A DNA stretch of 60,221 nucleotides from an uncultured Collinsella sp. (GTDB taxonomy: Bacteria; Actinomycetota; Coriobacteriia; Coriobacteriales; Coriobacteriaceae). The stretch's first letter is position 1. Every line of letters begins with the position of its first letter. The translations under genes and the position numbers were made by a program. Of this stretch, positions 17,377 through 26,324 are shown piece by piece. The notes under the pieces were generated by a model that did no database searches, was not told the DNA's origin, and saw nothing but the letters and a program-made list of their open reading frames with translations. Where the stretch lies: NCBI GenBank assembly GCA_902464495.1, contig CABQJK010000010.1, positions 1 to 60,221 on the forward strand, given 5' to 3'.

Positions 17377-17979
17377 ATGCCCGTTATGTACCGTGAGCCC
17401 AGCCTCATCAAGAAGTCCAAGGACGGCCGCGTTGCCGCCGTCGATATGGCAAGCGAGCTGCTCAACAGCCGCGTGCTGCTGCTGGAGGGCGAGGTCAACG
17501 ATGTGACCTGCAACGGCCTCATCAAGTCCATGCTGGTGCTGGAACACCAAAGCGCGACCGAGCCCATCACCCTCATCATCAACAGCCCAGGCGGCAGCGT
17601 TACGGCGGGGCTGGCGCTCATCGATACCATGCAGTCGCTCGATTGCCCCGTGATTACGGTGGGCGAGGGCGTCGTGGCCTCGATGGCTGCGGTGATCCTG
17701 GCCTGCGGCGATCGTCGCCAGGTGTACCGCCATACGCAGGTGCTCATCCACCAGCTTATGGGCGGCACGGGCATGGCGCAGCAGACCGATATCGAGATCG
17801 CGGCGCAGCACACGGCGGTCATGCGTGCCGAGCTGGACGAACTGCTGGCCGAGCACGGCAACCTGAGCGCCCAGGAGTTCCACGAGCTCACCGAGCGCGA
17901 CTGTTGGTGTAACGCCAAACGCGCTCTGGAGCTGGGCCTGGTGGACGAGGTGATTGTGCCCAGCAAGAAGAAGTTCTAG
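17377..17979 (+). CDS. ClpP-like serine protease (family S14)
   Basis: A 200-aa ClpP-family peptidase. The catalytic triad can be placed by alignment to ClpP: Ser102 in VVASMAAV, His125 in VLIHQLMGG, and Asp175 in LTERDCW. The oxyanion loop NSPGGSV is at about 69-75. ClpP forms a tetradecameric chamber fed by a Clp ATPase. No Clp unfoldase gene is adjacent; the neighbouring ATPase is the VirD4-like protein. ATG 17377 follows AGAAAGGA. This is probably an accessory paralogue and not the housekeeping clpP, because it sits in a mobile-type operon. Confidence 0.85.
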   Translation: MPVMYREPSLIKKSKDGRVAAVDMASELLNSRVLLLEGEVNDVTCNGLIKSMLVLEHQSATEPITLIINSPGGSVTAGLALIDTMQSLDCPVITVGEGVVASMAAVILACGDRRQVYRHTQVLIHQLMGGTGMAQQTDIEIAAQHTAVMRAELDELLAEHGNLSAQEFHELTERDCWCNAKRALELGLVDEVIVPSKKKF

Positions 17980-18053
17980 TGGGGCGCGTGTTTTACAAGC
18001 ATGTTGAGCAGGGCGAACGACCGCGTAGTTTCACAGCCAGAAAGAGGTTGAAC

Positions 18054-18881
18054 ATGAGCAGGATTTGGGATGTCGACGGCATTGAGTGGGATGACCTGCC
18101 TACCGTGAGCGACCTACTGTGCGCGGCAGATACGAAGGTCCTGGCGCGCGAAGTTGCCCTGCGATACGGTGGCAAGTCGGACGGTCGCGGCCATGGCGAT
18201 AGCGAGCGTAGCCAAAAGCGCGCCCGCCGCAAGATCAAAAAGCTGCGGAAGATTGACCCCGAGCCCAGCGACAAGATCGTCCTGCTGCCTAAGCATGTCA
18301 TCAATCGTCGAGATGCAGGCCACAGTTTTGGTTATTACGACGTAGAGGTGTGCGCCTTTACGCACGGTGGCGCGCAAAGACTGGGAGAGGATGCGTGCGC
18401 CGAAGTGTGCCCGTGGGAACTGTTCCTGGTTAACGAGGAGTCCGCAAGCGTCGTCCTGGGCTATCGAGTATGGCTCGGCGGTGAATGGGACCTGTGCGAG
18501 CGCTATCGCTTTTTGGCGGTAGTGTGTGCCAACGTGCTGAATCGCATTCGAGAGCAAAAGGAGCTGCGCAAGTGTCTCGAGGGGGACGGTGCGACCTGTG
18601 ATATGGACGAGGGCGATGCAGTCGAAGGCATTCGCCATGACGTGCTGTATCCCGAGGAAGTAATCAACGCAAAGCTCGCCGGCTATTGGGATGCGAGCCT
18701 GGGCCTCGATCTGCCCTGGAAAGATGAGCATTTCGAGACCTGCGTACGGATCGACAGGGCAATCGATGACCTGTTTGCTGAGGAAACGAAGCGCAATGCC
18801 GGGGAGCTCGGAAGGAAGCTTGGGCATGGGTATGAGGAGCGTGGGGAGGAATTGGACGAGGATTTGCTGAATGTGTCCTAG
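18054..18881 (+). CDS. Hypothetical protein, last gene of the VirD4-ClpP operon
   Basis: A 275-aa soluble protein that I do not recognise. It begins with a short acidic motif (IWDVDGIEWDDLPTVSDLL), followed by a very basic stretch (SQKRARRKIKKLRKI, about residues 50-64). The C-terminal half contains WLGGEWDLCERYRFLAVV and ends in acidic and charged helices. ATG 18054 follows AAAGAGG and starts 74 bp after the ClpP-like gene. The last two codons and the stop directly adjoin the region of IS21-like repeats, so the C-terminus may have been altered by insertion. Confidence 0.7.
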   Translation: MSRIWDVDGIEWDDLPTVSDLLCAADTKVLAREVALRYGGKSDGRGHGDSERSQKRARRKIKKLRKIDPEPSDKIVLLPKHVINRRDAGHSFGYYDVEVCAFTHGGAQRLGEDACAEVCPWELFLVNEESASVVLGYRVWLGGEWDLCERYRFLAVVCANVLNRIREQKELRKCLEGDGATCDMDEGDAVEGIRHDVLYPEEVINAKLAGYWDASLGLDLPWKDEHFETCVRIDRAIDDLFAEETKRNAGELGRKLGHGYEERGEELDEDLLNVS

Positions 18882-18900
18882 GCCCTTTCGGCACCACCTA

Positions 18901-18955
18901 TATTGCGAATCAGCACCGCCGTCCACCCGGACAAATATTGCCGTTCGGCACCGCC
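18901..18955. repeat. Two ~20-bp repeats at the left end of the IS21 remnant
   Basis: TATTGCGAATCAGCACCGCC (18901-18920) and TATTGCCGTTCGGCACCGCC (18936-18955) differ at a few positions and are 35 bp apart. A partial third copy (TTCGGCACC) lies just before the first. IS21-family ends carry such multiple repeats as transposase-binding sites. The outer boundary of the element could not be defined. Confidence 0.5.
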
Positions 18956-19026
18956 ATTAAACGCATCCCCACGCGCCCCCGTTACGCTCGGGCTGCCATG
19001 CAGTCCAGAGAACGAGGAGGTTCCAC

Positions 19027-19371
19027 ATGGCGAGAAGGATTGGGGCCAGGGAGGTCCTGAGGCTGAGGTCGGTGAACGGGCTGTCGCAGAACGCGATCGC
19101 CCGCACCGCCCACGTCTCGAAGCACGGCTTCCAGGACGTGCTCGAGGCCGATGAGTGGCTGCTCGGCAGCCTGGACATCGAGTTCAGGTCGATGCTGTTG
19201 GAACTGAGGTACGACGCTGCCTCCGTCGTCTTCTGCACCCTGTTCAAGAAGAAGGATTGGCGCCCGAGGTTCGGCGGCGGGATCCATGCCGACGCAATCA
19301 TGAACGTGATTGCGCACAACGCGGCCTGGGCCGACATGGGCGAGGTCAACATGCGGCAGTGCCACGGATAG
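19027..19371 (+). pseudogene. IS21-family remnant: IstA N-terminus fused to IstB C-terminus by internal deletion
   Basis: A 114-aa frame. Residues 1-40 (VLRLRSVNGLSQNAIARTAH then VSKHGFQDVLEA) are the N-terminal helix-turn-helix of an IS21 transposase IstA. From DEWLLGSLDIEFRSMLLELR onward it is the C-terminal part of the IstB helper ATPase, with FCTLFKKKDW, GGGIHADAIMN and IAHNAAW. The whole IstA catalytic region and the IstB Walker motifs are missing. The join falls within a short GAGGCCGATGAG-type sequence, which suggests deletion between short homologies. The frame is intact, but the protein cannot transpose. Confidence 0.8.
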
Positions 19372-19519
19372 ACCTCCGATATTCAGCAGTGCTTAAGCGA
19401 GCAAATGCTCGGCGAACAGGATGCTCCCGTGAATAGTCACAGACAGTCCGATATAAATTTGTCCGAATGAAATGATAGAAAGATAGCATAAATGGAATTT
19501 GCACTCGAAGGAGTTAACA

Positions 19520-20002
19520 ATGGGAATTGCCTATAAGGAACTGTTTCGCGAAAAGGACTGGATCTATGGTTTTGGTCCCGCAGGCTTCTTTATTAAGAGG
19601 TTTAAGAAGAGCGACTACAGTGAGGCTGAATTGCTCGATTTAATTTCTGGAATGGACTTTTCTCTTGGCGAAGCAGGCGAGGAGATTAGCCCGAAAATGA
19701 AATGCGCAATAATTGAACAGGCGGTGACCGGAGCGACCTATACGAGCTGGGTGCTCACTCTAATCGGAATCGTTATTACTCTTGTATCTGGAGTGGTCTT
19801 GTCTGGACTAGTGAAAAGCAGCCCATTGAAGGTTATGGTGTTGGTGGCGTTGTGCTTGGGTGACCTAGGGGTATACGCACGGTCTCGGTTTTGCTTTGAA
19901 CGGGATAAGACCGTACTGTTGCGTGCAATAGAGCATATAGGGAAAGTACTGGAACACGAGAGATTTCGTTCGTCTGTTTCCTTGGGAGTGGACGTAGTTT
20001 AA
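19520..20002 (+). CDS. Small membrane protein of unknown function
   Basis: A 160-aa protein. The N-terminal ~75 residues are soluble and charged. Two closely spaced membrane helices follow (VLTLIGIVITLVSGVVLSGL and LKVMVLVALCLGDLGVYA), then a short cytosolic tail (AIEHIGKVLEHERF). ATG 19520 is preferred because AAGGAG lies 5 bp upstream; the longer frame uses TTG. Base composition is AT-richer than the core genes, like the R-M operon that follows. No family recognised. Confidence 0.7.
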   Translation: MGIAYKELFREKDWIYGFGPAGFFIKRFKKSDYSEAELLDLISGMDFSLGEAGEEISPKMKCAIIEQAVTGATYTSWVLTLIGIVITLVSGVVLSGLVKSSPLKVMVLVALCLGDLGVYARSRFCFERDKTVLLRAIEHIGKVLEHERFRSSVSLGVDVV

Positions 20003-20128
20003 TGTTGTTCGGCCTCTTACGAGATTACCCTGCCTGTTTGTGCCTATACGGTTCAGCCGAGGCATCTTTCTGTGCCTGTCGTTGCGTTCGCCGGAACCAA
20101 ATAGTGGATTCCGATACGATTCCGTTCT

Positions 20129-20169
20129 GTACAACCTGAACAACATTTTTAACTTTGTTCAGGTTGTAC
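20129..20169. terminator. Hairpin between the membrane-protein gene and the R-M operon
   Basis: GTACAACCTGAACAA (20129-20143) pairs perfectly with TTGTTCAGGTTGTAC (20155-20169). It lies between two convergent genes and probably ends transcription from one or both sides. The T-runs are modest. Confidence 0.7.
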
Positions 20170-20203
20170 TTTCATTTCATATATGCCATTGTAACCAGTT
20201 TGT

Positions 20204-23200
20204 TTATTGCTCTTGCCGGAATGCGGGATAAATAAGATTGTTTTGCCCCTCGAGAATGCCACGAACGGCATCGTCTAGATCATCGAGTATCAGCAAGTAT
20301 TCCTTAAGACGGTTTAATAGCGAAAGAAAATCCTCAAGGTCTTTCTCACTGAAGGGACAATGGGTGTAATTGTACGAGTGAAATTTTAGCCAAGCGTTTT
20401 TAATAACATCATAGCCGGCGACATTAATGTCTTGTATCTCGCGTGGGCAGGGAATGACTAGCGTTTCGCCGTTAAGTGAGGACAATAGGACGGTCTCGTT
20501 GTCCCTATCAAACATGTTGTCTTTGATTTGCAGTTCAAACGAATCTGTCAACTTTGCTGACAGGGCGGCGTAGTTGAAGTTTAGATGATTGCCTGGTTCA
20601 TATTCATCATTCTCCAGCTCCGCAAGTCGCACACCAAGGTCTACGATTTTGCTGTACACATTTCGTTCCGCTGTAAAAGGAATTCTAGGGCTCTGATTGG
20701 TGCGGCTTACTGTGTATAAAGCACCTTCAAAAGTGTCTAGGTACAATCGTGAGCACAGTATTGCGTAAACATAGAATATCAAGGTGTCACACAAGGGCAG
20801 TTCGCCTGAGTAGTTGTAGGCATGAAGAAGCGACAGGACAATATCGTCAGTGATGTTGTTGACTATCTTGCCGGTCTTGTCGTCTGCCAGTTGATTGCAG
20901 TAGATGCGCGCGCTGCCGCGTCTACATAAATCATTATCGGGATAATGCCAACAAAATGAGGAAAACTGTTTGAGGCAGCTGTGCTGATCTTTAGGTGAAT
21001 CAGAGACTGCAATGCCAAGTGTGCTGCCTTCAGAAAAGGCGCGGAATAACCGGGGGCGCAACCTTGTTCCCCCTTTGCCCTCTTTTGCTAATTGTGTTGT
21101 TAGTTCTTCATCCAACAGAGCGCTTGCCGTCAAAAATGGACGAAAGGAGTACGCTTTGCATGAGTTTTGGAGGGCCTCGCGTTGCTTGGCTCCTTTCTCT
21201 CTCCAGTAATCCGAGAAAAAATCGAGTACTTCGAGAGATGGTTTTTTGCCTATACCTTTGAGCCAATCGGAGGAAGAATCGGTATTCTTGGCGATCTCGC
21301 GAGTTCTTCGCTGGAGCATTCGATTGCTCGTATGGACAAGGAGAGAGGTTGGGGTAAGCTTGATGCCTGAAATGCACTCTTTAAATATGGACGGCTCCCC
21401 GCTGGCTGTTAAGGGCCAGTAGTTGCTGTAAACGTCTTCATCAAATGACTGAGATGGGCAGAAAGAAAACGACGTTGATTCTGTGGGCATGAGTGCAGCG
21501 AAGTTGTCGAGCTCATGAGTATCAAAATTCGATAGATATGTCATTTTTGCTTCTCGTTTTAACTGGACAACTGATAGGCGGTGAACGATAGCATTATGTT
21601 CCGCTGCACCGCTTCGGGCGGCAACAACTATGCAACGACCTTGCTGCGTGTAAAATAGATTGTCTGCCCTAATCCCACTTCGCGCAGCGCCATCTATTTC
21701 GAGGATATAGATGGTGGAAAAATGATCCAAGAGGTATTTCCTTGCAGGGGTGAACGAGTCTGCTTCCAGAAAGCTAGATGGAAGAACTAATGCGAGAACG
21801 GCTAGATCTTCGCTTTTCTCCAATACGGCGCAGCTCCAACGGAAGAATTGAAGCCAAGTGTTGTTGATTTGACGTTCAAAGTTATTTCGTTTTCCACGTA
21901 TTTGAGGCCGTAGTTCGTTAACTAAATTGTGAATACGGTTCGTGCGTTCTTGCGTAACGGGATGATACGCTTCCGAGCATGGCGGGTTGCCAATAATCGT
22001 CGTAATGTGATTTTCCCTTAGAAAAATGCCCGCATTGTATTGTTCATTCTCTAGTAAGGCATCGGGCTTTATGCTGTCTGCGTATAGGCGGTCGCTAAGG
22101 CTGTTTACGAGATATAAGCTCGGTATATTACAGTCATCGTCTGTATTGCAGTTATCGTTTTTTAGCCGGTACTCTGCTAGTGCGTATGGAGCGGGCAAAA
22201 TCTCAAATCCCGCAATACGATTGGATGGCTTGCCCGCGCGAATTGTCGATTCAAGTAAACTTGCTGTTCCACAGCAAGGATCAAGAATCCATCCATCATC
22301 ATCGGAAAGAAGGGCTCCGGAGACCTCCTTTGCGGCGCAGTTGGCAAGAGCCACTGCGCATGACGCTACGGGACCTGGTGTGAAATATGCTCCATAATCG
22401 AAGCGCGTAGACCTGTTGAACTTTAGCAGGAAAGATTCGAATAAGCGTTTGTAATCAGGATTGGATCGGAGTTTTTCAGATACTTGCACGAACGATAGGA
22501 AAGAAATACATTCTTCGATCCATTTAAGAATGAAGCTATTTTCGTCATCGCATGTTTGTACAAGAAGGCTATGAACTGCGCCACTCTCAGATAGCTGACG
22601 CTCTTGTAGTCTTGTGTACGTCAGTAGCTTCGATTCTTTTTCGGCGGCGCTATCGTCATCGCTGCAAAGTCTTCTGTGTGCGCACCACAAGTCAAACATG
22701 ATCCCTTGCGCAATATACTCGGCAAAAGATTTTTCGTCGCAAAAACTAATGCCGTGCAAACCGCAGACGGCGTCATGCAGCCGTAGCGTTGACATAATGT
22801 TTTCACGCTCTTCGTTATTGATTGCTTCTTCGACTGCGATTCCTTTGTATTTTTCAATTTCATCAGCTAGACAACGTGCCCTAATGGCAATCTGTTCGAC
22901 TAGTTTCTCTTCGGTATATACAACTGGCGCGGGTGTATCGAATAAGGACCGCATAACGAGTTGGAATTTTGGGTTAATTGGGTTGGCCGCCCAGTTGCTG
23001 TTGCCGAGGGCGGCCTTATCGATGATGGAGACAACGCCAATAGACCGGTCACCGGGGAATCGGTAGGCGAACTCGATACCATCAGTAATTACAAGTTTGT
23101 GCCCAAGCGTTAAATAACGGTTGAACTGCTCGTTGTGATCTTTATAGTCAAATCCATCTAGAGCGAGACTTTTGCCTTCTATGTAGCCAAATACGCCAAG

Positions 23201-23434
23201 CGTTTTAGAGTCATGTATTCTCCAGTCAGGCCGACCGGCATGATTCTGCTTTGTTGGTTCGAGAACCACTGTGACCTTGCCTTTCCCAACAAAAAGGTCA
23301 GCAAGATTCTCAAATAAAGTGTGGAGGCTCAAGCGAAACGACAATTCGGGCGTGTGTTGGCCATCGATGAGTGCTTGGCGGTACTCTCTCTCAAAGCTAG
23401 ACAGATATTTTTTTACCACCTCGTCGAATTGCAT
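20204..23434 (-). CDS. Large restriction-modification protein: N-terminal nuclease-like domain plus DNA methyltransferase
   Basis: A 1076-aa protein resembling type IIG enzymes. Near the N-terminus, RPDWRI (68-73) and YIEGKSL (84-90) form a PD-(D/E)XK-type arrangement. The methyltransferase domain has the AdoMet loop DPCCGTASLLE near residue 381 and the catalytic IGNPPCSE near 481, an amino-methyltransferase (N6A/N4C) signature. The long C-terminal half probably recognises DNA. ATG 23434 is chosen over 23461 because AGGAGGAGACGG immediately precedes it. It overlaps the upstream m5C methyltransferase gene by 22 bp. It is AT-richer than the core genes, consistent with horizontal transfer. Confidence 0.8.
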   Translation of the reverse strand: MQFDEVVKKYLSSFEREYRQALIDGQHTPELSFRLSLHTLFENLADLFVGKGKVTVVLEPTKQNHAGRPDWRIHDSKTLGVFGYIEGKSLALDGFDYKDHNEQFNRYLTLGHKLVITDGIEFAYRFPGDRSIGVVSIIDKAALGNSNWAANPINPKFQLVMRSLFDTPAPVVYTEEKLVEQIAIRARCLADEIEKYKGIAVEEAINNEERENIMSTLRLHDAVCGLHGISFCDEKSFAEYIAQGIMFDLWCAHRRLCSDDDSAAEKESKLLTYTRLQERQLSESGAVHSLLVQTCDDENSFILKWIEECISFLSFVQVSEKLRSNPDYKRLFESFLLKFNRSTRFDYGAYFTPGPVASCAVALANCAAKEVSGALLSDDDGWILDPCCGTASLLESTIRAGKPSNRIAGFEILPAPYALAEYRLKNDNCNTDDDCNIPSLYLVNSLSDRLYADSIKPDALLENEQYNAGIFLRENHITTIIGNPPCSEAYHPVTQERTNRIHNLVNELRPQIRGKRNNFERQINNTWLQFFRWSCAVLEKSEDLAVLALVLPSSFLEADSFTPARKYLLDHFSTIYILEIDGAARSGIRADNLFYTQQGRCIVVAARSGAAEHNAIVHRLSVVQLKREAKMTYLSNFDTHELDNFAALMPTESTSFSFCPSQSFDEDVYSNYWPLTASGEPSIFKECISGIKLTPTSLLVHTSNRMLQRRTREIAKNTDSSSDWLKGIGKKPSLEVLDFFSDYWREKGAKQREALQNSCKAYSFRPFLTASALLDEELTTQLAKEGKGGTRLRPRLFRAFSEGSTLGIAVSDSPKDQHSCLKQFSSFCWHYPDNDLCRRGSARIYCNQLADDKTGKIVNNITDDIVLSLLHAYNYSGELPLCDTLIFYVYAILCSRLYLDTFEGALYTVSRTNQSPRIPFTAERNVYSKIVDLGVRLAELENDEYEPGNHLNFNYAALSAKLTDSFELQIKDNMFDRDNETVLLSSLNGETLVIPCPREIQDINVAGYDVIKNAWLKFHSYNYTHCPFSEKDLEDFLSLLNRLKEYLLILDDLDDAVRGILEGQNNLIYPAFRQEQ

Positions 23435-24492
23435 CCGTCTCCTCCTTTTCTCTGTTCGCACTCGATAATGCTTCTGCCTATGGCCTCAGCAAGAACGGGA
23501 GGCACTGCATTTCCAATTTGTCGCGCGATTTCGACTTTATTTCCCGAGAAAGAAAAATCAGATGGGAACGTTTGCAAGAGCGCGCCTTCAAGCAGACTGA
23601 TGCTCCGTAGTTGATCAGGGTGCCCGAATTGTCCACGGGTAAAACTATCAAAGCGGGCAGTGATAGTTGGGGCGACATCATCCCAGCTCATTCGCCCGTA
23701 GACATTTCTGTGGCCGATTGTGGCGCTTGATCTTTTATGGCAATCCGCAAGAAGTTCTTCAGGCAAAGAATCTCGTCCTTGACCTTCTTTGAGGGCAGAT
23801 AACCTCTTTTTATTTAATTCAGATAATCTGTCTCGCCTGTGAAGGGGGTAGTCCGGGTGCGGCGACCCGTCTTTCGGGGGCTCAGGCAGCGTACCAATGG
23901 TGTCTCGAACGGTGTGTCGCACTGTAACGGGCTGAGGAAATTCGTAGCAGCAGGGCTTGCTGCCCAGCCTTTCTCCGACCACTACAAACCTCTTGCGCCT
24001 CTGCGGAACACCGTAGTCTTGGGCATCGAGTAGTTGTTCGTGCAATTGATATCCAGCGGTAGTAAGTCGTCGCTCTAGTTCGGCGAGAACTGTTTTCCCC
24101 CTCTTTCCCCTAATGCCCGAGACATTTTCCATGAGAAAATACTGCGGCATTACTTCTTCGATAAGCTGTGCGTATTGAAGAACCAGAAGGTTGCGAGGGT
24201 CATCATCTTTGCCTATTCGTTGCACGGAGAACCCTTGGCAGGGCGGGCCTCCTGCCAGTAAGAACAGTTCGCCTTTCTTCTTACCCACCATATTAAGGAG
24301 GCGGCCATCAAGCATGCTGTCGATGCCCTCGCATAAAGCCACATGATTGAAGTACTTTGTATTCATTCCGAAAGAATCGATGCAATGTCTGTCGATATCG
24401 AAGCTTAGAAGGGGCTTTATGCCAGCATTTGATAAGCCCAAGGCCAGACCGCCGGCGCCGGAAAAGCAGTCGACACAAGAATATTCTGTCAT
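23413..24492 (-). CDS. DNA (cytosine-5) methyltransferase, first of two
   Basis: A 359-aa C5-methyltransferase. Motif I DCFSGAGGLALG is at about 8-19, and motif IV GGPPCQGFS, with the catalytic Cys, is near 82-90. The ENV motif (MENVSG) is near 121, QRRKR (motif VIII) follows, and IGNAVPP (motif X) is near the C-terminus. The target-recognition region between motifs VIII and IX is about 90 residues. It methylates cytosine in the cognate site of the adjacent restriction enzyme (inferred). ATG 24492 overlaps the upstream methyltransferase stop by 4 bp, indicating tight coupling. Confidence 0.92.
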   Translation of the reverse strand: MTEYSCVDCFSGAGGLALGLSNAGIKPLLSFDIDRHCIDSFGMNTKYFNHVALCEGIDSMLDGRLLNMVGKKKGELFLLAGGPPCQGFSVQRIGKDDDPRNLLVLQYAQLIEEVMPQYFLMENVSGIRGKRGKTVLAELERRLTTAGYQLHEQLLDAQDYGVPQRRKRFVVVGERLGSKPCCYEFPQPVTVRHTVRDTIGTLPEPPKDGSPHPDYPLHRRDRLSELNKKRLSALKEGQGRDSLPEELLADCHKRSSATIGHRNVYGRMSWDDVAPTITARFDSFTRGQFGHPDQLRSISLLEGALLQTFPSDFSFSGNKVEIARQIGNAVPPVLAEAIGRSIIECEQRKGGDGCNSTRW

Positions 24493-25784
24493 TGTTTTCT
24501 CCTCAGCTTCATGCCAGCAATTACGCTCGAGTAAGAGTTACTAACGGGCTCTTCGATAGACGGTCGTGATTGTGCAATCTCTAAATCACTGAAAGTCGAT
24601 TTTAGTAGATTTGCCAATAGGTACGACGCCATTCCACATGCCAAAAGCGGGGGAACTGCTTCTCCAATCTGACGATAGACATCGTCAGATCTACCGCAAA
24701 AATGGAATCCGTCCGGAAAGCTCTGCAGGCGCGCTGCCTCACGGGCTGTCAGTCCGCGGTCCTGGACTGGATGGACAAACCTGCCGCTTGCCGGATTTCG
24801 CGCATAGTGCGTAATCGTGATTGATGGTTTGTCCCAAGAGAGCCTGCCGTATACATCGGCAAACCCTTTTACCCTTGCTCTGCAAGCCGGTCCCTCGCCA
24901 TCAGGTAGGGAACCGCCGTTGTGTGGCACTTTGCGTATGGTTTCGATTGTAGATGCTTTGTGCCGAATGGCTTTATGTAGCGGGTCGGGACTTGACTCAC
25001 CTGCAGAAAGGGGTGGCAAATCGGAGATTGCGTCGCGTACGGTTTTAAATTCTGAGATGTTATAGATGTCATCGGGCAAGCAAAATTCGGTCTTCATTCC
25101 TATGATGATACTTCTGTATCTTTCCTGGGGAACACCGAAGGCAGCCGAGTTGTAAATAGTTTTTTTCACCAAATAGCCAGCAGACTCGAGCATCTCGATG
25201 CACTCTCGGTAATAAGATCTGTATTTTTGTGAGAGAAATTCGGGCACGTTTTCCATGATCAAGGCAGTAGGGTTGGCGCGCTTGACTATGCGAGCAAATG
25301 CTGTTGCAAGAACATTCCTCTCGTCGTCCTTTTCGCTCCAGTGCCGCTTTCGATGAGATGTAAATCCCTGGCATGGTGCGCAGCCAATAAAAATCGATGG
25401 CTCGTTTCTGTTGTATCCAATTTCACCAAGAAATGAGTCGATCTCCGCATTACTACTTGCGACTTCAATAATATTTCGGCAAAGCAAGGGCGTTCCAAAA
25501 TTGGCGCTATAACTCGCTGCTGAATTTGGGTCGATGTCGCATCCTCCTAGAAAATGGAAGATATCACCAAGCGAGTTCAAAGCGTAAAAGCCCAGCGATG
25601 TCCCGCCTGCTCCAGAGAAAAAATCTACAACCTGTATTTGATTGCTCTGGGTATCGCCTTTTTGAAGGGGTTTGAAAGTGCGAATTGCCGGAGATGCGCA
25701 CAGAAAAATATCGCGACCTAGGTCGCGATACTGTTGGGTTGTGGGAATGCCTATTTCTAATCCACTAAGACTGTTTACAGCCAT
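24489..25784 (-). CDS. DNA (cytosine-5) methyltransferase, second of two
   Basis: A 431-aa C5-methyltransferase with a ~50-residue N-terminal extension. Motif I is DFFSGAGGTSLG (near 54-65), and motif IV is GCAPCQGFTS, with Ala in place of the first Pro of GPPC. The ENV motif is MENVPEF and motif VIII contains PQERYR. The end carries IGEAVPP, with Glu where IGNAVPP is usual. It is only distantly similar to its neighbour, so the two probably methylate different strands or sites. It is the first gene of the three-gene operon, and its start follows GGGAGAAC. Confidence 0.9.
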   Translation of the reverse strand: MAVNSLSGLEIGIPTTQQYRDLGRDIFLCASPAIRTFKPLQKGDTQSNQIQVVDFFSGAGGTSLGFYALNSLGDIFHFLGGCDIDPNSAASYSANFGTPLLCRNIIEVASSNAEIDSFLGEIGYNRNEPSIFIGCAPCQGFTSHRKRHWSEKDDERNVLATAFARIVKRANPTALIMENVPEFLSQKYRSYYRECIEMLESAGYLVKKTIYNSAAFGVPQERYRSIIIGMKTEFCLPDDIYNISEFKTVRDAISDLPPLSAGESSPDPLHKAIRHKASTIETIRKVPHNGGSLPDGEGPACRARVKGFADVYGRLSWDKPSITITHYARNPASGRFVHPVQDRGLTAREAARLQSFPDGFHFCGRSDDVYRQIGEAVPPLLACGMASYLLANLLKSTFSDLEIAQSRPSIEEPVSNSYSSVIAGMKLRRKQ

Positions 25785-25813
25785 GTTCTCCCGCTCTCGT
25801 GATAATGCATGGA

Positions 25814-25833
25814 ATTATACAACCCGTTAACGG
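25814..25833 (-). promoter_or_regulatory. Candidate promoter and palindrome of the R-M operon
   Basis: Read on the minus strand, a perfect -10 box TATAAT lies at 25819-25814, about 30 bp before the ATG of the first methyltransferase. Immediately upstream is the 10-bp palindrome CCGTTAACGG (25824-25833). No good -35 box is visible, so an activator or a regulating methyltransferase binding the palindrome is possible. Confidence 0.45.
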
Positions 25834-26324
25834 AACTCAGTCCACTCTACCCTAAAAGATGATGCCAGTGGCGTGACGTCTGAGTTTTATAACTGGTCAT
25901 TTGTGTGGCATGCGGCGCCTTTGTCGCTCTTGGGGCATCGACCTGACCCTGCTGTTGATCTTAAGGCCTCTTGTGCCTCGGGCGGCGGCGCATTCGATAG
26001 ATGTCTTGTTGGTCAATGTTGCATAAGCCGCACATGAGCTAAGGTTCTGTCTGCGAATGAATGGCTCCTCAGAGTATCCGAGTGCATGTCTGCCACGTCT
26101 ATATTAGATGCCGGTGTTTGGACAATACAAATGAACATAAAGTACCGTATCGATTGGGGGCAGAGAGACGACTGTTGTTACTAACGTGCGCGCCGCTGTT
26201 GAGATATCGAGTGTGGTTGGTGATTCCTCGTTGCGCCTGCGCGTGGTCTCGCCTGTGTACCGTCTTTTGGGTGCGTTGAGCGCTGTGCAAGATTATTAGG
26301 TGTCGTGGGGACAAGCCGAGGCGT
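25834..26324. other. Gene-free stretch
   Basis: No convincing coding region. It separates two leftward genes. The last ~20 bp (26304-26324) start the segment duplicated at 27021, which extends into the lipoprotein gene. I see no RNA gene or clear hairpin. Confidence 0.4.

Noticed and set aside
15784..17979. Complete conjugative element
   Set aside because: Only a VirD4-like ATPase is present; no relaxase, VirB4, channel proteins, integrase or origin are visible in the window.
26061..26279. 72-aa open frame between the R-M operon and the lipoprotein gene
   Set aside because: No ribosome binding site, odd composition and no recognisable motif.
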